From assembly GCF_023277115.1 (NCBI RefSeq), contig NZ_JALQCS010000001.1, positions 1,358,001-1,422,000 of the forward strand: a stretch of 64,000 bases of DNA, read 5' to 3'. Positions 45,032 to 53,727 of this stretch are shown in pieces. This DNA is from Acidithiobacillus acidisediminis. Its GTDB lineage: Bacteria > Pseudomonadota > Gammaproteobacteria > Acidithiobacillales > Acidithiobacillaceae. Under the pieces are notes generated by a model. That model saw only the letters and a program-made list of their open reading frames with translations, made no database searches and was not told where the DNA came from. How positions within the stretch are numbered: the stretch's first letter is position 1; each line of letters opens with the position of its first letter. The translations under genes were made by a program, and so were the position numbers.

Positions 45032-45646
45032 TCAACTCCAGGAGGGGTTCTCGACGGCATGGATGGCCGCCGCCGCCGCCTCATCCACGTCCGCTTCCTT
45101 GCCGGCAATGGTCAGTCGCCCATAGGCGCCCACCGCGCGCACATCGATGAGGGTGATGTTGGCGGCCTTTTCCGCTTGATTGGCGGCATAGATGACGTAG
45201 CCCGCCGGTTCGGTTTCAAGGATGAACATGCTCTGTTCCGGCAGGATCATGGAGCCGCGACGACTCTGTCGATTGATGAGCACCGTATGGTCCGGCATCA
45301 TGCCGCGAATGATCTCATTCCAGGTGACGCGACAGACCTTGCGATCGCTTTGGGTGGCACCCATGCGTTGTAAGACCACCCGCCCGGCCTCACGCACGTC
45401 GCTCTGATCGCGATGATGCACGACCATGGTACCGAATTCGCGCTCCACCACCTGCTGCGACAGATGCACCCGGGTCGCCTTGAGGGCAATATCCGTCAGG
45501 CGATGCACCGCCATGCCAGGCGAGACCTCGATCCACAGCGCCGCATCCCCAGGCACCGGCAAGAAGCCTTGGGAGACCGAGGCCATGTACGCGGCAAGCT
45601 GGGGCTGCAGGGAATCGATGTAAACGTAAGTGCGAAGGTGGATCAT
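45032..45646 (-). CDS. csoS1D: Tandem-BMC carboxysome shell protein CsoS1D
   Basis: 204-residue tandem BMC (BMC-T) shell protein whose trimers form pseudohexamers with a large gated pore. The first domain reads [41 protein letters not shown] and [20 protein letters not shown], keeping the Glu-Arg pair (VERE) known to gate the pore. The second has [40 protein letters not shown] and [19 protein letters not shown]. It is not in the main cso operon but on the opposite strand beyond cbbQ, in a two-gene unit with a Nudix hydrolase. Confidence 0.93.
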   Translation of the reverse strand: MIHLRTYVYIDSLQPQLAAYMASVSQGFLPVPGDAALWIEVSPGMAVHRLTDIALKATRVHLSQQVVEREFGTMVVHHRDQSDVREAGRVVLQRMGATQSDRKVCRVTWNEIIRGMMPDHTVLINRQSRRGSMILPEQSMFILETEPAGYVIYAANQAEKAANITLIDVRAVGAYGRLTIAGKEADVDEAAAAAIHAVENPSWS

Positions 45647-45739
45647 GAATTGAAGGTCAACATTTCTCCCAAGTATAAGGGAAATGTCAGTGCATTTACA
45701 GCGTTCTGCCCACCCTGCGCACGGTTGCGAGTCGGTCGG

Positions 45740-46342
45740 CTAGCCTGGGAACAGTCGTTGCGTAATCTCTGCTACATGGCGCCCTTGGAAGCGTGCAATG
45801 GCCAGTTCGTTGGCCGAGGGCTGACGACTGCCATCGCTCTTCGCTAAGGTGCTGGCGCCATAAGGCGTACCCCCACTGATTTCTTCCATGTTGCTTAGCT
45901 CAGGGCAGGTGTAGGGGACGCCAACTACGATCATCCCCTGGTGGAACAGAAAGGGATGAAAGCTCAGAATGGTGCTCTCCTGCCCACCATGCTGGGTGGC
46001 AGTGCTCACGAAGACGCTGCCGACCTTGCCCGCGAGGGCGCCCTGTTGCCAGAGACCTCCGGTGCGGTCAAGGAAATTGCGCATCTGCCCACTCATGTTG
46101 CCAAAGCGGGTCGGGGTGCCAAAGAGAATGCCATCATAGTCGCCCAGCTCGTGGGGATGAGCCTCAGGAGCAGGTTGGGCCTTGACGTGCATGGCTGTCT
46201 GCTTTTCCGCATCCATCGTCTCCGGCACGCGCTTGACGATCACCTGGACCCCCGGAACCGAGCGAGCACCTTCGGCCTCAGCCTCCGCAAGCTGTTCCAC
46301 GTGCCCCCAAAGGCTGTGATACAACACCAGTATTTTGCTCAT
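45740..46342 (-). CDS. wrbA: NAD(P)H:quinone oxidoreductase WrbA
   Basis: 200-residue flavodoxin-like quinone oxidoreductase. FMN-binding motifs are [39 protein letters not shown] and [12 protein letters not shown]; the WrbA signature [11 protein letters not shown] is present. It reduces quinones by two electrons to limit redox cycling. It is 27 bp downstream of the pirin gene on the same strand, and both are divergent from an HxlR regulator that probably controls them. Confidence 0.94.
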   Translation of the reverse strand: MSKILVLYHSLWGHVEQLAEAEAEGARSVPGVQVIVKRVPETMDAEKQTAMHVKAQPAPEAHPHELGDYDGILFGTPTRFGNMSGQMRNFLDRTGGLWQQGALAGKVGSVFVSTATQHGGQESTILSFHPFLFHQGMIVVGVPYTCPELSNMEEISGGTPYGASTLAKSDGSRQPSANELAIARFQGRHVAEITQRLFPG

Positions 46343-46369
46343 AACGGTTCTCCCCTCTGAAAAATAACC

Positions 46370-47221
46370 TCAGGCCAATCGCCCGGCGCGATAGTCTTCC
46401 ATGGCTTGCTGCAGTTGCTCCTCGTTGTTCATCACGAAGGGCCCATACTGGGCGATGGGCTCGCCCAGGGGGCGTCCAGCGACCAAGAGCAGGCGGCTCG
46501 CCGCATGGGCATGAATTCGCACCCCCGCCCCGGCTTGGTCAAGAAGGGCGAGATGGAAGAGGGGAATTTCGTGTTTTCCAATCCGAACATCGCCCTCATA
46601 GGGTACGACAAAGGCATGGTGGGTTGGCGGCAGCTCCTGCCAGAACGTACTGCCCGCCGGAAGCGTCAAGTCCACGATCAAGGGCTCGGTTTGGGGGCGC
46701 TGCACTGCACCTTTCACGCCATGACTTTCGCCCGCCAGTACGGTCCAGCGCCGACCCTCCGCGTCTGCCCCTTGCGGTAGATCCTGGGCCTGGAAATCTT
46801 GGTACCAGGGCGGGCATAACTTGTCTGTTGCCGGTAGGTTCAGCCAGAGCTGGAATCCCGCCATGCGACCCTCCTGCTGCTGGGGAATCTCCGAATGAAT
46901 GACTCCCCTGCCGGTGGTCATCCACTGCATCCCCCCAGTTTCCAGGAGACCCTCGTGCCCGGCACTATCGCGGTGCAGCATGCGGCCGGCGAGCATATAG
47001 GTGATGGTCTCGAAGCCGCGGTGCGGATGATCCGGAAAGCCCGCGATGTAGTCGTCAGGCTGATCGCTACCAAAGGCGTCGAGCATGAGAAAGGGGTCCA
47101 GGCGTTTTTGCAGGGAACGCTCGAACAGCCGGGTCAATTTTACTCCCGCCCCATCGGATGTCACGCGGCCGGGTACGATGCTCTCCACCCCGCGCTCTTG
47201 CTCGTTCATCTGTGCACTCAT
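46370..47221 (-). CDS. Pirin family protein
   Basis: About 283-residue bicupin. The metal-binding N-terminal cupin is seen in FPDHPHRGFETITYMLAGRM, HRDSAGHEG and GRGVIHSEIP, with the conserved His residues and Glu. Some bacterial pirins have quercetinase activity and others respond to stress. The frame opens at 47266, but the ATG at 47221 has a good AAGGAGAGG ribosome-binding site and is used. It is cotranscribed with wrbA. Confidence 0.92.
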   Translation of the reverse strand: MSAQMNEQERGVESIVPGRVTSDGAGVKLTRLFERSLQKRLDPFLMLDAFGSDQPDDYIAGFPDHPHRGFETITYMLAGRMLHRDSAGHEGLLETGGMQWMTTGRGVIHSEIPQQQEGRMAGFQLWLNLPATDKLCPPWYQDFQAQDLPQGADAEGRRWTVLAGESHGVKGAVQRPQTEPLIVDLTLPAGSTFWQELPPTHHAFVVPYEGDVRIGKHEIPLFHLALLDQAGAGVRIHAHAASRLLLVAGRPLGEPIAQYGPFVMNNEEQLQQAMEDYRAGRLA

Positions 47222-47312
47222 TCTGGCCTCTCCTTGCGCAGCTTGTGCGCGTTGTAGTTTCCCCATAGTATGGCTTACGATATTTTTGTAAAGTAGGTAC
47301 TGATTCGTAACT

Positions 47313-47657
47313 ATGAGAAAGACGATTCAAGAAAGCCCCTGTCCGATGGATGCTCTTTTGCGGCTGTTGATGGGCCCATGGACGACGTACATCCTTTGGG
47401 TACTCCGTAATCAGGGGCCATTGCGTTTTGGTGCCTTGCAACGAGCGGTCGGCAAGATTTCTGCGCGCATGCTCACCGAGCGTCTGCGTTTGCTTGAGGA
47501 AGCGGACGTGGTCTACCGCGATTATCGTCCCACGGTTCCGCCCGAGGTGAGCTATGGCCTGACCGAGCGCGGGCGCGAGTTGGGTAGCGTTCTGGATGGG
47601 CTCGATGCTCTGGCGAAGAAGTGGGCGGGAGAGGGTTTCCCCGGCACTTCCAGCTAG
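47313..47657 (+). CDS. HxlR family transcriptional regulator
   Basis: 114-residue winged-helix regulator of the HxlR (MarR-like) family. CPMDALLRLLMGPWTTYILW is followed by LRFGALQRAVGKISARMLTERLRLLEE and a beta-wing (VSYGLTERGREL). The Cys near residue 10 is the family Cys used for redox or electrophile sensing in several members. It is divergent from pirin-wrbA with a 91-bp gap, the usual layout for control of quinone-detoxifying genes. Confidence 0.92.
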   Translation: MRKTIQESPCPMDALLRLLMGPWTTYILWVLRNQGPLRFGALQRAVGKISARMLTERLRLLEEADVVYRDYRPTVPPEVSYGLTERGRELGSVLDGLDALAKKWAGEGFPGTSS

Positions 47658-47749
47658 TGGGCAAAGCGTAAATTTTGGCTGAGGGATCGATATTCCTCTT
47701 GCGGGGGGTGCAGGGAGCCGATACCCTGCTTGCTGATTTTTTGAGGGCA

Positions 47750-48424
47750 ATGGCAATGGCAGCATTGATTTTTGACACGGAAACGACTGGGCGAAACGAG
47801 CCACAATTGATCGAAGCCGCCTGGTTGCGCGTGAATGACCTGCGCTCTCTCGAGGTAGAAGAGCAGTTTGTGCAGCGGTACCGCCCCGAGAAGAAGATCG
47901 AGCTGGGCGCGATTGCCGTGCACCACATTCTGGATGAAGATCTCGCTGATTGCCCCCCGGCAAATACGTTTCATCTCCCCAGCGAGACGGAATATCTGGT
48001 TGGGCATAGTATTGATTTTGATTGGGAAGTTATTGGTCGGCCGGAGGTCAAGCGGATCTGTACCTACGCCATGAGCCGCAGGCTATGGCCAGAGGTTGAC
48101 AGCTTTTCCCAATCGGCCCTGCTATATCATTTCAGCAAGGATCGAAAAAAAACGCGGGAAAACCTCAAAAATGCCCACTCCGCGCTGGCGGACGTCAAAT
48201 TTTGTCGGGTGATTCTGAATCGCGTCGTACTGGCCGTGCGGCCGGCCAGTTGGGAGGCTCTATGGGAGTTCAGCGAGCGTGCACGAATTCCTGAAACGAT
48301 GCCTTTCGGTAAGCACAAAGGGATAAAAATCTGTGACCTGCCGGACGATTATCGGCGCTGGGCGCTGAACAATCTCACCGATATGGATCCCTATCTGCGC
48401 AAAGCCTTAGAGGGGAGCGTCTAG
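47750..48424 (+). CDS. DnaQ-type 3'-5' exonuclease with DUF3820 C-terminus
   Basis: About 224-residue exonuclease of the ExoX/DnaQ superfamily. ExoI FDTETTG, ExoII region VGHSIDFDWEV and ExoIII NAHSALADVKF place the catalytic acidic residues. The C-terminus has the DUF3820 putative quorum/nucleotide motif MPFGKHKGIKICDLPDDYRRW. The frame opens at 47675 but the ATG at 47750 is close to the first motif and follows GAGGGC, so it is preferred. Confidence 0.88.
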   Translation: MAMAALIFDTETTGRNEPQLIEAAWLRVNDLRSLEVEEQFVQRYRPEKKIELGAIAVHHILDEDLADCPPANTFHLPSETEYLVGHSIDFDWEVIGRPEVKRICTYAMSRRLWPEVDSFSQSALLYHFSKDRKKTRENLKNAHSALADVKFCRVILNRVVLAVRPASWEALWEFSERARIPETMPFGKHKGIKICDLPDDYRRWALNNLTDMDPYLRKALEGSV

Positions 48425-48455
48425 CTACCGATTTTTCTGCACTGGAGAGCTGAGC

Positions 48456-50084
48456 ATGATACCGGAGACTGCGCTGCTGCTTCTCTTTGTGGCAGCGTCC
48501 CTGCTGGCGGTCATCGCCAATCGCTTGCGGCTCCCCTATACCGTTGCGCTGGTTCTGGGCGGGCTGCTGCTCGGTAGCCTACACCTCTTCCAGACCCCGG
48601 TCCTCACCCACAATCTGGTCTTCAACATATTCCTCCCCGGGCTGATCTTCGAATCGGCCTATCACCTTTCCGCAAGTACCCTGTGGCGCGACCGGATAGC
48701 GATTTTCGGGCTGGCGGTGCCCGGCGTTTTTCTCTCCATGATCGTTACCGCCTACGTCTTCTTGGCGCTTTACCCCTATCTGCCGCATTTGGCCGGTATT
48801 ACCCTGACCCTAGGGGTAGCGCTGGTCTTCGGCGCGACGGTGGCGGCGACGGACCCGATATCGGTGGTGTCCATCTTTCGCCAGTTGGGTGCGCCATCCC
48901 GCCTGACCTTTCTAATTGAGAGCGAAAGCCTGCTCAATGATGGAACGGCGATTGTGTTCTTTACCCTTTTTCTGGGCATCGCAATGGGGAAGGCGATTTC
49001 GCTTCCAGCCCTCGGACTGGAGTTTGTCAGCATGGTGGGGGGCGGGGCCCTGCTTGGGCTGATCATTGGCTGGCTCAGTTCGGAGGTGATCAAGCGCGTC
49101 AATGATGGGATGGTGGAAATTACCATCACCATATTGGCCGCCTACAGCAGCTTTTTGCTGGCGACACAGCTGAACTTTTCTGGGGTGATCGCCACTGTTG
49201 TCGCTGGCCTGCTCTGCGGCAACTATGCCGCTCGACGAGGAATGAGTGCCTCCGTGCGAATGGCCGTGAATACCTTTTGGGAATATCTCGGCTTTGTCCT
49301 GAACTCGCTGATTTTCCTTTTGGTGGGCTTGACCATTCACCTGCAGGATCTGATCCGCATCTGGGTCCTGATTCTCGCGGCCTATTTGGCGGTGACCGTT
49401 GCCCGCGCCGTGGTCGTCTACGGAATGGGTCTGCTCCTGCGCACGACCCGCGCGCGCATTCCTCTGAATTGGAATTTCATCCTGTTGTGGGGTGGTATAC
49501 GCGGCGCGCTGTCGATGGTTTTGGCGCTCAGTCTACCGATGGATTTCCCAGCCCGAGATTTGCTCATCAATCTGGTCTTTGGCGTGGTACTGCTGACCAT
49601 TCTGGTGCAAGGTCTGAGTATTGCCCCTCTTGGTCGTCTTTTTGGTGTCTTGGCAGGGAAGAATGATGACGGAAATTTCGAGAGGAATCGTCTCCGTCTT
49701 GCCCTGGCTGAGCATGATCTCAGGGAGTTACAGTCTCTCGAGAGCAGAGCTCTGCGCGATCCTCAGGTGCTGCAGCTCTTGCAGAAGCAGATCACGGAAG
49801 AACGCGATCGAGCACAGGAACACCTGGCGGCGGGGAATCTCGATCAGGACTGGATACGCCAGAGTGATTATCTGCGCCTGGTTCGGCGCTTGCTTGTGCA
49901 GCGCAAGCAAAGGATTCTAGATGCCCGCCAGGAAGGCCTACTGGATGAGAGCGGGGCAGAAGAGTTGCTGGCGGACCTGGATACCCAGCTCCTGGAACTG
50001 GAGTCGGCACCGGCCCAGGTATTTCAGCGGGCTAACGAGCTTCACTCCGGACCAGGAACCGATCAACGCAATGCCGATGTCTAA
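48456..50084 (+). CDS. CPA1-type Na+(K+)/H+ antiporter
   Basis: 542-residue cation/proton antiporter of the NhaP type with about 12 membrane segments. The ion-binding motif is ATVAATDPISVVSIFRQLGA, followed by ESESLLNDGTAIVFFTLFLG and LLWGGIRGALSMVLALSLP. A cytosolic C-terminal tail of about 130 charged, coiled-coil-prone residues (NRLRLALAEHDLRELQSL) follows. In an acidophile such a protein would serve pH or cation homeostasis (inference). Confidence 0.93.
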   Translation: MIPETALLLLFVAASLLAVIANRLRLPYTVALVLGGLLLGSLHLFQTPVLTHNLVFNIFLPGLIFESAYHLSASTLWRDRIAIFGLAVPGVFLSMIVTAYVFLALYPYLPHLAGITLTLGVALVFGATVAATDPISVVSIFRQLGAPSRLTFLIESESLLNDGTAIVFFTLFLGIAMGKAISLPALGLEFVSMVGGGALLGLIIGWLSSEVIKRVNDGMVEITITILAAYSSFLLATQLNFSGVIATVVAGLLCGNYAARRGMSASVRMAVNTFWEYLGFVLNSLIFLLVGLTIHLQDLIRIWVLILAAYLAVTVARAVVVYGMGLLLRTTRARIPLNWNFILLWGGIRGALSMVLALSLPMDFPARDLLINLVFGVVLLTILVQGLSIAPLGRLFGVLAGKNDDGNFERNRLRLALAEHDLRELQSLESRALRDPQVLQLLQKQITEERDRAQEHLAAGNLDQDWIRQSDYLRLVRRLLVQRKQRILDARQEGLLDESGAEELLADLDTQLLELESAPAQVFQRANELHSGPGTDQRNADV

Positions 50085-50142
50085 GGCAGAGCGTGGGACT
50101 GATGCAGGAAACGTCTAAATCATTGCCGACTACCGCGCTATG

Positions 50143-50250
50143 CTAGTTCGCCCACTCCTTTGCGCCGGGCTCGAAGAAAGGGACCTTGAGAATGTGAAAG
50201 AAGCGTCGATAGTTGCGTAATTCTCGATCGAGAATGAGGACTTGGTCCAT
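50143..50250 (-). CDS. Small ORF downstream of cydA (35 aa), doubtful
   Basis: A 35-codon open frame on the minus strand from the ATG at 50250, beginning MDQVLILDRELRNYRRFFHI and ending in EPGAKEWAN. It has a peptide-like amphipathic composition but no clear ribosome-binding site. The frame stays open upstream to near the hairpin behind cydA. It could be a small protein, the tail of a degraded gene, or chance. I do not recognise it. The rest of the 237-bp gap between the antiporter and cydA holds only the hairpin at 50294-50313. Confidence 0.25.
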   Translation of the reverse strand: MDQVLILDRELRNYRRFFHILKVPFFEPGAKEWAN

Positions 50251-50293
50251 GACCTCGTCCGGGTGCGCACGATCTGAGAAATCTCCTTGGCTG

Positions 50294-50313
50294 GCCGGGG
50301 GTTCACCCCCGGC
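50294..50313 (-). terminator. Hairpin directly downstream of cydA
   Basis: GCCGGGGG (50294-50301), loop TTCA and CCCCCGGC (50306-50313) form a perfect 8-bp GC stem. It begins about 9 bp after the cydA stop in the direction of cydA transcription. No T-run follows. It probably ends or protects the cydA transcript. Confidence 0.5.
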
Positions 50314-50321
50314 TCATGAAT

Positions 50322-51791
50322 TTACCGCGTCTTATCGAGCATCGGCTTACTGGCAAACGTTGGCTTGGCAAAGCCTCCACCAGCATGTTCTTCTTCATGA
50401 ACTTCCTCTTCGTGATGCGCGAAAAGCGTATCGGACGGCGGAATGGAATCCACGCCCTTAGCAATCACACGGCTGAAGAAGTACCACGCGCCTGACCATA
50501 CGATCAGTTCGAAGAGGATGTAGCCGACGAACCAGAAGATCTCCATGCCAATGGACATATGACTCACACCTTGATAGGTGCGCATCAGGTTGAAGACCAC
50601 CCAGGGCTGGCGGCCAATCTCGCGCGTCCACCAACCGCACCAGATAGCGAGGTAGGGCAGAAAGCCGGAAAAGACTACGGCACGCAGGAACCACGGATGT
50701 TTGCGCAAGGATTCCGCATTGAGCTTGCCACGCAGACGCAGCCAGTTGCCCCAGAGTGCCACGAAGAACAAGAAGAAACCGATCGCTACCATGACTCGGA
50801 AACTATAGAAGGGCACCCAAACATCAGGGCGATCTTTAGCAGGGAAACTGTCCAACCCTGTGACCTTACCGTTCAGAGTGTGGGTTTCCAGCAAACTCAG
50901 GACGTGTGGGATCGTGATGGCAAATGAGTTGCCGTCATTCTTGGCGTTGGGGAAGGCGATGAGATGCCAGCCCGTATTCACCTTACCGTCAGATAGGTAG
51001 GTGTGGTAATGCCCTTCCATGGCCGCCAGAGAGGTCGGCTGGGTCATTGCCACATCGCGCCCCACGCTGTCCCCAATGAAGATTTGAGCGGGCGCGACAA
51101 TCAGCAGCGCCAACAAGGTCGGCTTCAACAGCTTGGTGAAGAGATCGGCATTCCGATTCTTGAGGATAAACCAAGCACTCACGCTGGCGAAGACGAACAG
51201 GGCAAGTTCAACACAGGCTACCCACATGTGCGGAAAGCCCCAGATAAAATTGTCGTTCAGAATGGCATTCCACCAATTGGTTACCTGAAAGAGACCATTC
51301 TTCAGCACCACCCCGTCTGGGGTCTGCATCCAGGAGTTCGCAACCAGGATCCACATGGCCGAAAGCGTGGAAGAGAGACCAACATTGAAGGTGGCAAAAA
51401 GATGCATCCCTTTACTGATCTTGCCCCAGCCGAAAATCATCAGCCCAATGAACCCGGCCTCATACATGAAGGCGGTGATGGTCTCGAAGCCCAGGATATT
51501 GCCGAAGAACGGCCCAACGGCCTGGGAGAAGGGTCCGTAAAGGATCCCGAAGGCCATCTCCATGGTCACGCCAGTAGCTACGCCAGCGCCGAAATTGATG
51601 ATGAGGATTTTCTCAAAAAAGCGTTCCAGCTTGTACCAGCGCTCGTCGCCTGTGCGCAGCCACGCGACCTCGAGGAAAAATAGCAACCACGACATGCCAA
51701 TGGTCATTGGAGTCCAAAGGATGTGCATGGAAGTAATCCAAGCGAAGTCGATACGGCTGAGGAGCACAGGTAGGGTATTCTCTAAAACCAT
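50322..51791 (-). CDS. cydA: Cytochrome bd-type ubiquinol oxidase subunit I (cyanide-insensitive oxidase-like)
   Basis: 489-residue CydA with about nine membrane segments, the haem-bearing subunit that oxidises ubiquinol and reduces O2. Features: LSRIDFAWITSMHILWTPMT with the haem His, EMAFGILYGPFSQAVGPFFG, GLMIFGWGKISKGMHLFAT, a short Q-loop region typical of the CIO type, and GWWTREIGRQPWVVFNLMRT. The C-terminal tail is acidic and His-rich (AHHEEEVHEEEHAGGG). No cydB follows: a hairpin and a gap lie downstream. That is unusual, since CydA needs CydB in a bd complex. Confidence 0.92.
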   Translation of the reverse strand: MVLENTLPVLLSRIDFAWITSMHILWTPMTIGMSWLLFFLEVAWLRTGDERWYKLERFFEKILIINFGAGVATGVTMEMAFGILYGPFSQAVGPFFGNILGFETITAFMYEAGFIGLMIFGWGKISKGMHLFATFNVGLSSTLSAMWILVANSWMQTPDGVVLKNGLFQVTNWWNAILNDNFIWGFPHMWVACVELALFVFASVSAWFILKNRNADLFTKLLKPTLLALLIVAPAQIFIGDSVGRDVAMTQPTSLAAMEGHYHTYLSDGKVNTGWHLIAFPNAKNDGNSFAITIPHVLSLLETHTLNGKVTGLDSFPAKDRPDVWVPFYSFRVMVAIGFFLFFVALWGNWLRLRGKLNAESLRKHPWFLRAVVFSGFLPYLAIWCGWWTREIGRQPWVVFNLMRTYQGVSHMSIGMEIFWFVGYILFELIVWSGAWYFFSRVIAKGVDSIPPSDTLFAHHEEEVHEEEHAGGGFAKPTFASKPMLDKTR

Positions 51792-51884
51792 GACTCACTC
51801 CTTATCAGATCTGGTCTATGTGTACAGTCCACAACAATGTACGCTGTTATATAAGCAAGTGCTGTACCACGAGAAAAGCATGGC

Positions 51885-51908
51885 TATTAACCAGGCCCAT
51901 AAATATCC
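51885..51908 (+). repeat. IS630 left terminal inverted repeat
   Basis: 24 bases that match the inverse complement of 52972-52995 with one mismatch (A versus T at the fifteenth base). The leading TA is the target duplication. Confidence 0.88.
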
Positions 51909-51934
51909 GACTTATCTATGGTAGAATAGCGAGT

Positions 51935-52981
51935 ATGGAACGGATAGATGTGCGCAAGTTGACGGTAGAGGGGCGGAATCTGCTTCGGCAGATGGTGCTG
52001 CGGCTACGCCAGCAGTCTGGTATGCGGGTGGAAGACCTGGCCAAGGTCTCTGGCGCCCATCCCTCGACCATTCGCGGGTGGTTGGCGCAAGCCAAACGAG
52101 AGGGGGGCAAAAGCCTTGATGAACGGCCGCGAGGGCGTCCTGTAGGGGCCTGTCGCAGATTGACGTTGGCTGCGGAAGCCTGGGTTCGGGATCAGATCGT
52201 GCAACGGGATCCGCGGCAGTTGCAAATGCCTTTTGCCCTCTGGACCCGGCCGGCCATCCGGCAATTGATCCGGGATCGCTTTGGGATAGATCTGCAGGTG
52301 CGCCTGGTAGGCAAGTACCTCAAGCGCTGGGGTTTTACGCCCCAGCGTCCGGTCAAGCGAGCGATGGAGCAGAACCCAGAAGCAGTGCGCCAATGGCTGG
52401 AAGTGGATTATCCCCAAGTCCGAGCGCGCGCCCTGCGCGAGGGTGCAGTGCTGTACTGGGGCGACGAAACGGCCGTCAAAGAGGACGCCCATTGGGTGCG
52501 TGGATATGCGCCCCAAGGCCAGACGCCGCTCCTCGAACATCCAGCACGATGGACCAGTCTGTCCATGATATCGGCGATCTCACCGCGCGGAGAACTTGCC
52601 TTTGAGATGGTGGAGGGCAGCATCAACACCGAGCGTTTCATCGCCTTCCTGGAAAAGCTGATCCGCCATGCCGAACAGAAGATCTTCCTGATCGTCGACA
52701 ACTTACGGGTGCATCACGCCAAGGTGGTAACGGCCTGGCTGGCCGATAAGAAGGACCGCATTGAGCTCGTGTTTCTGCCGCCTTATGCGCCAGAGTCCAA
52801 CCCGGATGAATACCTCAACCGGGATTTCAAAACGGCCCTACGCAACGGGCCTATGAGCACAGACAAAACCACCCTCTTGGCAAAGGCCATGGCCTTCATG
52901 AATGGTCTCTGTCTCCTGCCGGAGAAGGTCTCTCGCTATTTCCATCACCCTGCCGCTCGTTACGCTATGTTGGATATTTAA
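51935..52981 (+). CDS. IS630-family transposase
   Basis: 348-residue transposase. The N-terminal helix-turn-helix is at residues about 10-70 (RQQSGMRVEDLAKVSGAHPS, then TIRGWLAQAKREGG). The DDE domain has the first Asp in LYWGDETAVKEDAHWVRGYA, the second in KIFLIVDNLRVHHA and the third acidic residue in LPPYAPESNPDEYLNRDFK. This is the IS630 DDE/D pattern. The ATG at 51935 is chosen over the longer frame from 51818, which would start outside the IS. Confidence 0.95.
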   Translation: MERIDVRKLTVEGRNLLRQMVLRLRQQSGMRVEDLAKVSGAHPSTIRGWLAQAKREGGKSLDERPRGRPVGACRRLTLAAEAWVRDQIVQRDPRQLQMPFALWTRPAIRQLIRDRFGIDLQVRLVGKYLKRWGFTPQRPVKRAMEQNPEAVRQWLEVDYPQVRARALREGAVLYWGDETAVKEDAHWVRGYAPQGQTPLLEHPARWTSLSMISAISPRGELAFEMVEGSINTERFIAFLEKLIRHAEQKIFLIVDNLRVHHAKVVTAWLADKKDRIELVFLPPYAPESNPDEYLNRDFKTALRNGPMSTDKTTLLAKAMAFMNGLCLLPEKVSRYFHHPAARYAMLDI

Positions 52982-52995
52982 GGGCCTGGTTAATA
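52972..52995 (+). repeat. IS630 right terminal inverted repeat
   Basis: Inverse complement of the left repeat with one mismatch; overlaps the last codons and stop of the transposase gene. It ends in the duplicated TA. Confidence 0.88.
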
Positions 52996-53187
52996 ACTTG
53001 TTGGTACCTGCCCTCGATCGCTTTGCGAGTGGGGTATATCCACCAAAGCGGCGGTGCATATCAACAATCTGAGTTTATTGATAAAAATATATTGTTGTAG
53101 ACAGTTTCCTGCTGTTGGGGGCGTATTTTCTGCTTGCGTGCGGCGGTCTCTCATGCCATTTTCTCGGCAGTTCAGCGAGGTGGATCG

Positions 53188-53715
53188 GTGCCGATATTCC
53201 TGCGAAAAAGACGGTTTTGGGTGGAGCTGGTGGTCTGGGTACTATTGCTCGGTGCCGTCTATGCCTTTACCCAGTGGCGTGGTGCCGGCACTGCGGTGCC
53301 CCGGCAAATGCCGCCTCTGACCGTTCAAACCCTTGCTGGACATCGCCTGGAGCTGCCGGCCGTGCCGGATAAGATCCTGCTCCTCAATTTCTGGGCGCCC
53401 GACTGTCCGCCCTGCCTAGCGGAAACGCCTCTGCTCGTTCAACTGGAACACTGGTTTGGGGGTAAGGATTTTGGCATCGTTGGCATCGCTGTGGATGGCA
53501 GCACGGCAGGCGCAGTGCATGCGCGGATGCAGGAGCTGGGGATTGACTATCCCGTCTATCTGGCCGCGGGGCAGGGGGCAAGTCAGGCCGTGGGTGGGAT
53601 ACTGCTCACACCCACCAGCTTGCTGATCAACGAAAAGGGGCAAGTCGTGGGACATTTCGTTGGCGCCATCGCCTTACCGATGATCCTTTGGAAACTCTTC
53701 TGGATGTGGGTATAG
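53188..53715 (+). CDS. TlpA/ResA-like membrane-anchored thioredoxin
   Basis: About 175-residue thiol-disulfide oxidoreductase. A single N-terminal membrane anchor (FWVELVVWVLLLGAVYAF) is followed by a periplasmic thioredoxin fold with NFWAPDCPPCLAETPLL (CPPC active site) and cis-Pro in LLTPTSLLINEKG. It likely reduces or exchanges disulfides in envelope proteins. GTG at 53188 with GAGGTGG upstream is the best start; the frame is open to 53134. It lies 12 bp before a histidine kinase gene. The 192 bp between it and the IS show nothing else clear. Confidence 0.88.
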   Translation: MPIFLRKRRFWVELVVWVLLLGAVYAFTQWRGAGTAVPRQMPPLTVQTLAGHRLELPAVPDKILLLNFWAPDCPPCLAETPLLVQLEHWFGGKDFGIVGIAVDGSTAGAVHARMQELGIDYPVYLAAGQGASQAVGGILLTPTSLLINEKGQVVGHFVGAIALPMILWKLFWMWV

Positions 53716-53727
53716 GAGAGGATGGCC

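Larger units (their letters stand above)
51885..52995 (+). mobile_element. IS630-family insertion sequence, complete
   Basis: Inverted repeats bracket the transposase: TATTAACCAGGCCCATAAAT at 51885 onward and its inverse complement ending at 52995, agreeing at 23 of 24 positions. The outermost bases are TA on both sides (51885-51886 and 52994-52995), the duplicated TA target of the IS630/Tc1-mariner group. The element itself is about 1107 bp with one gene. It landed about 95 bp upstream of cydA. The repeats are almost perfect and the transposase is intact, so it is recent and possibly active. Confidence 0.9.

Noticed and set aside
47067-47963. 298-codon minus-strand frame over the pirin/HxlR junction
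   Set aside because: It crosses two divergent real genes and the promoter gap; composition is Arg/Pro/Ser-rich with no domain.
51791-51884. GTACA ... TGTAC dyad upstream of cydA as a regulator site
   Set aside because: The half-sites are short and 13 bases apart; chance cannot be excluded and no regulator is at hand.
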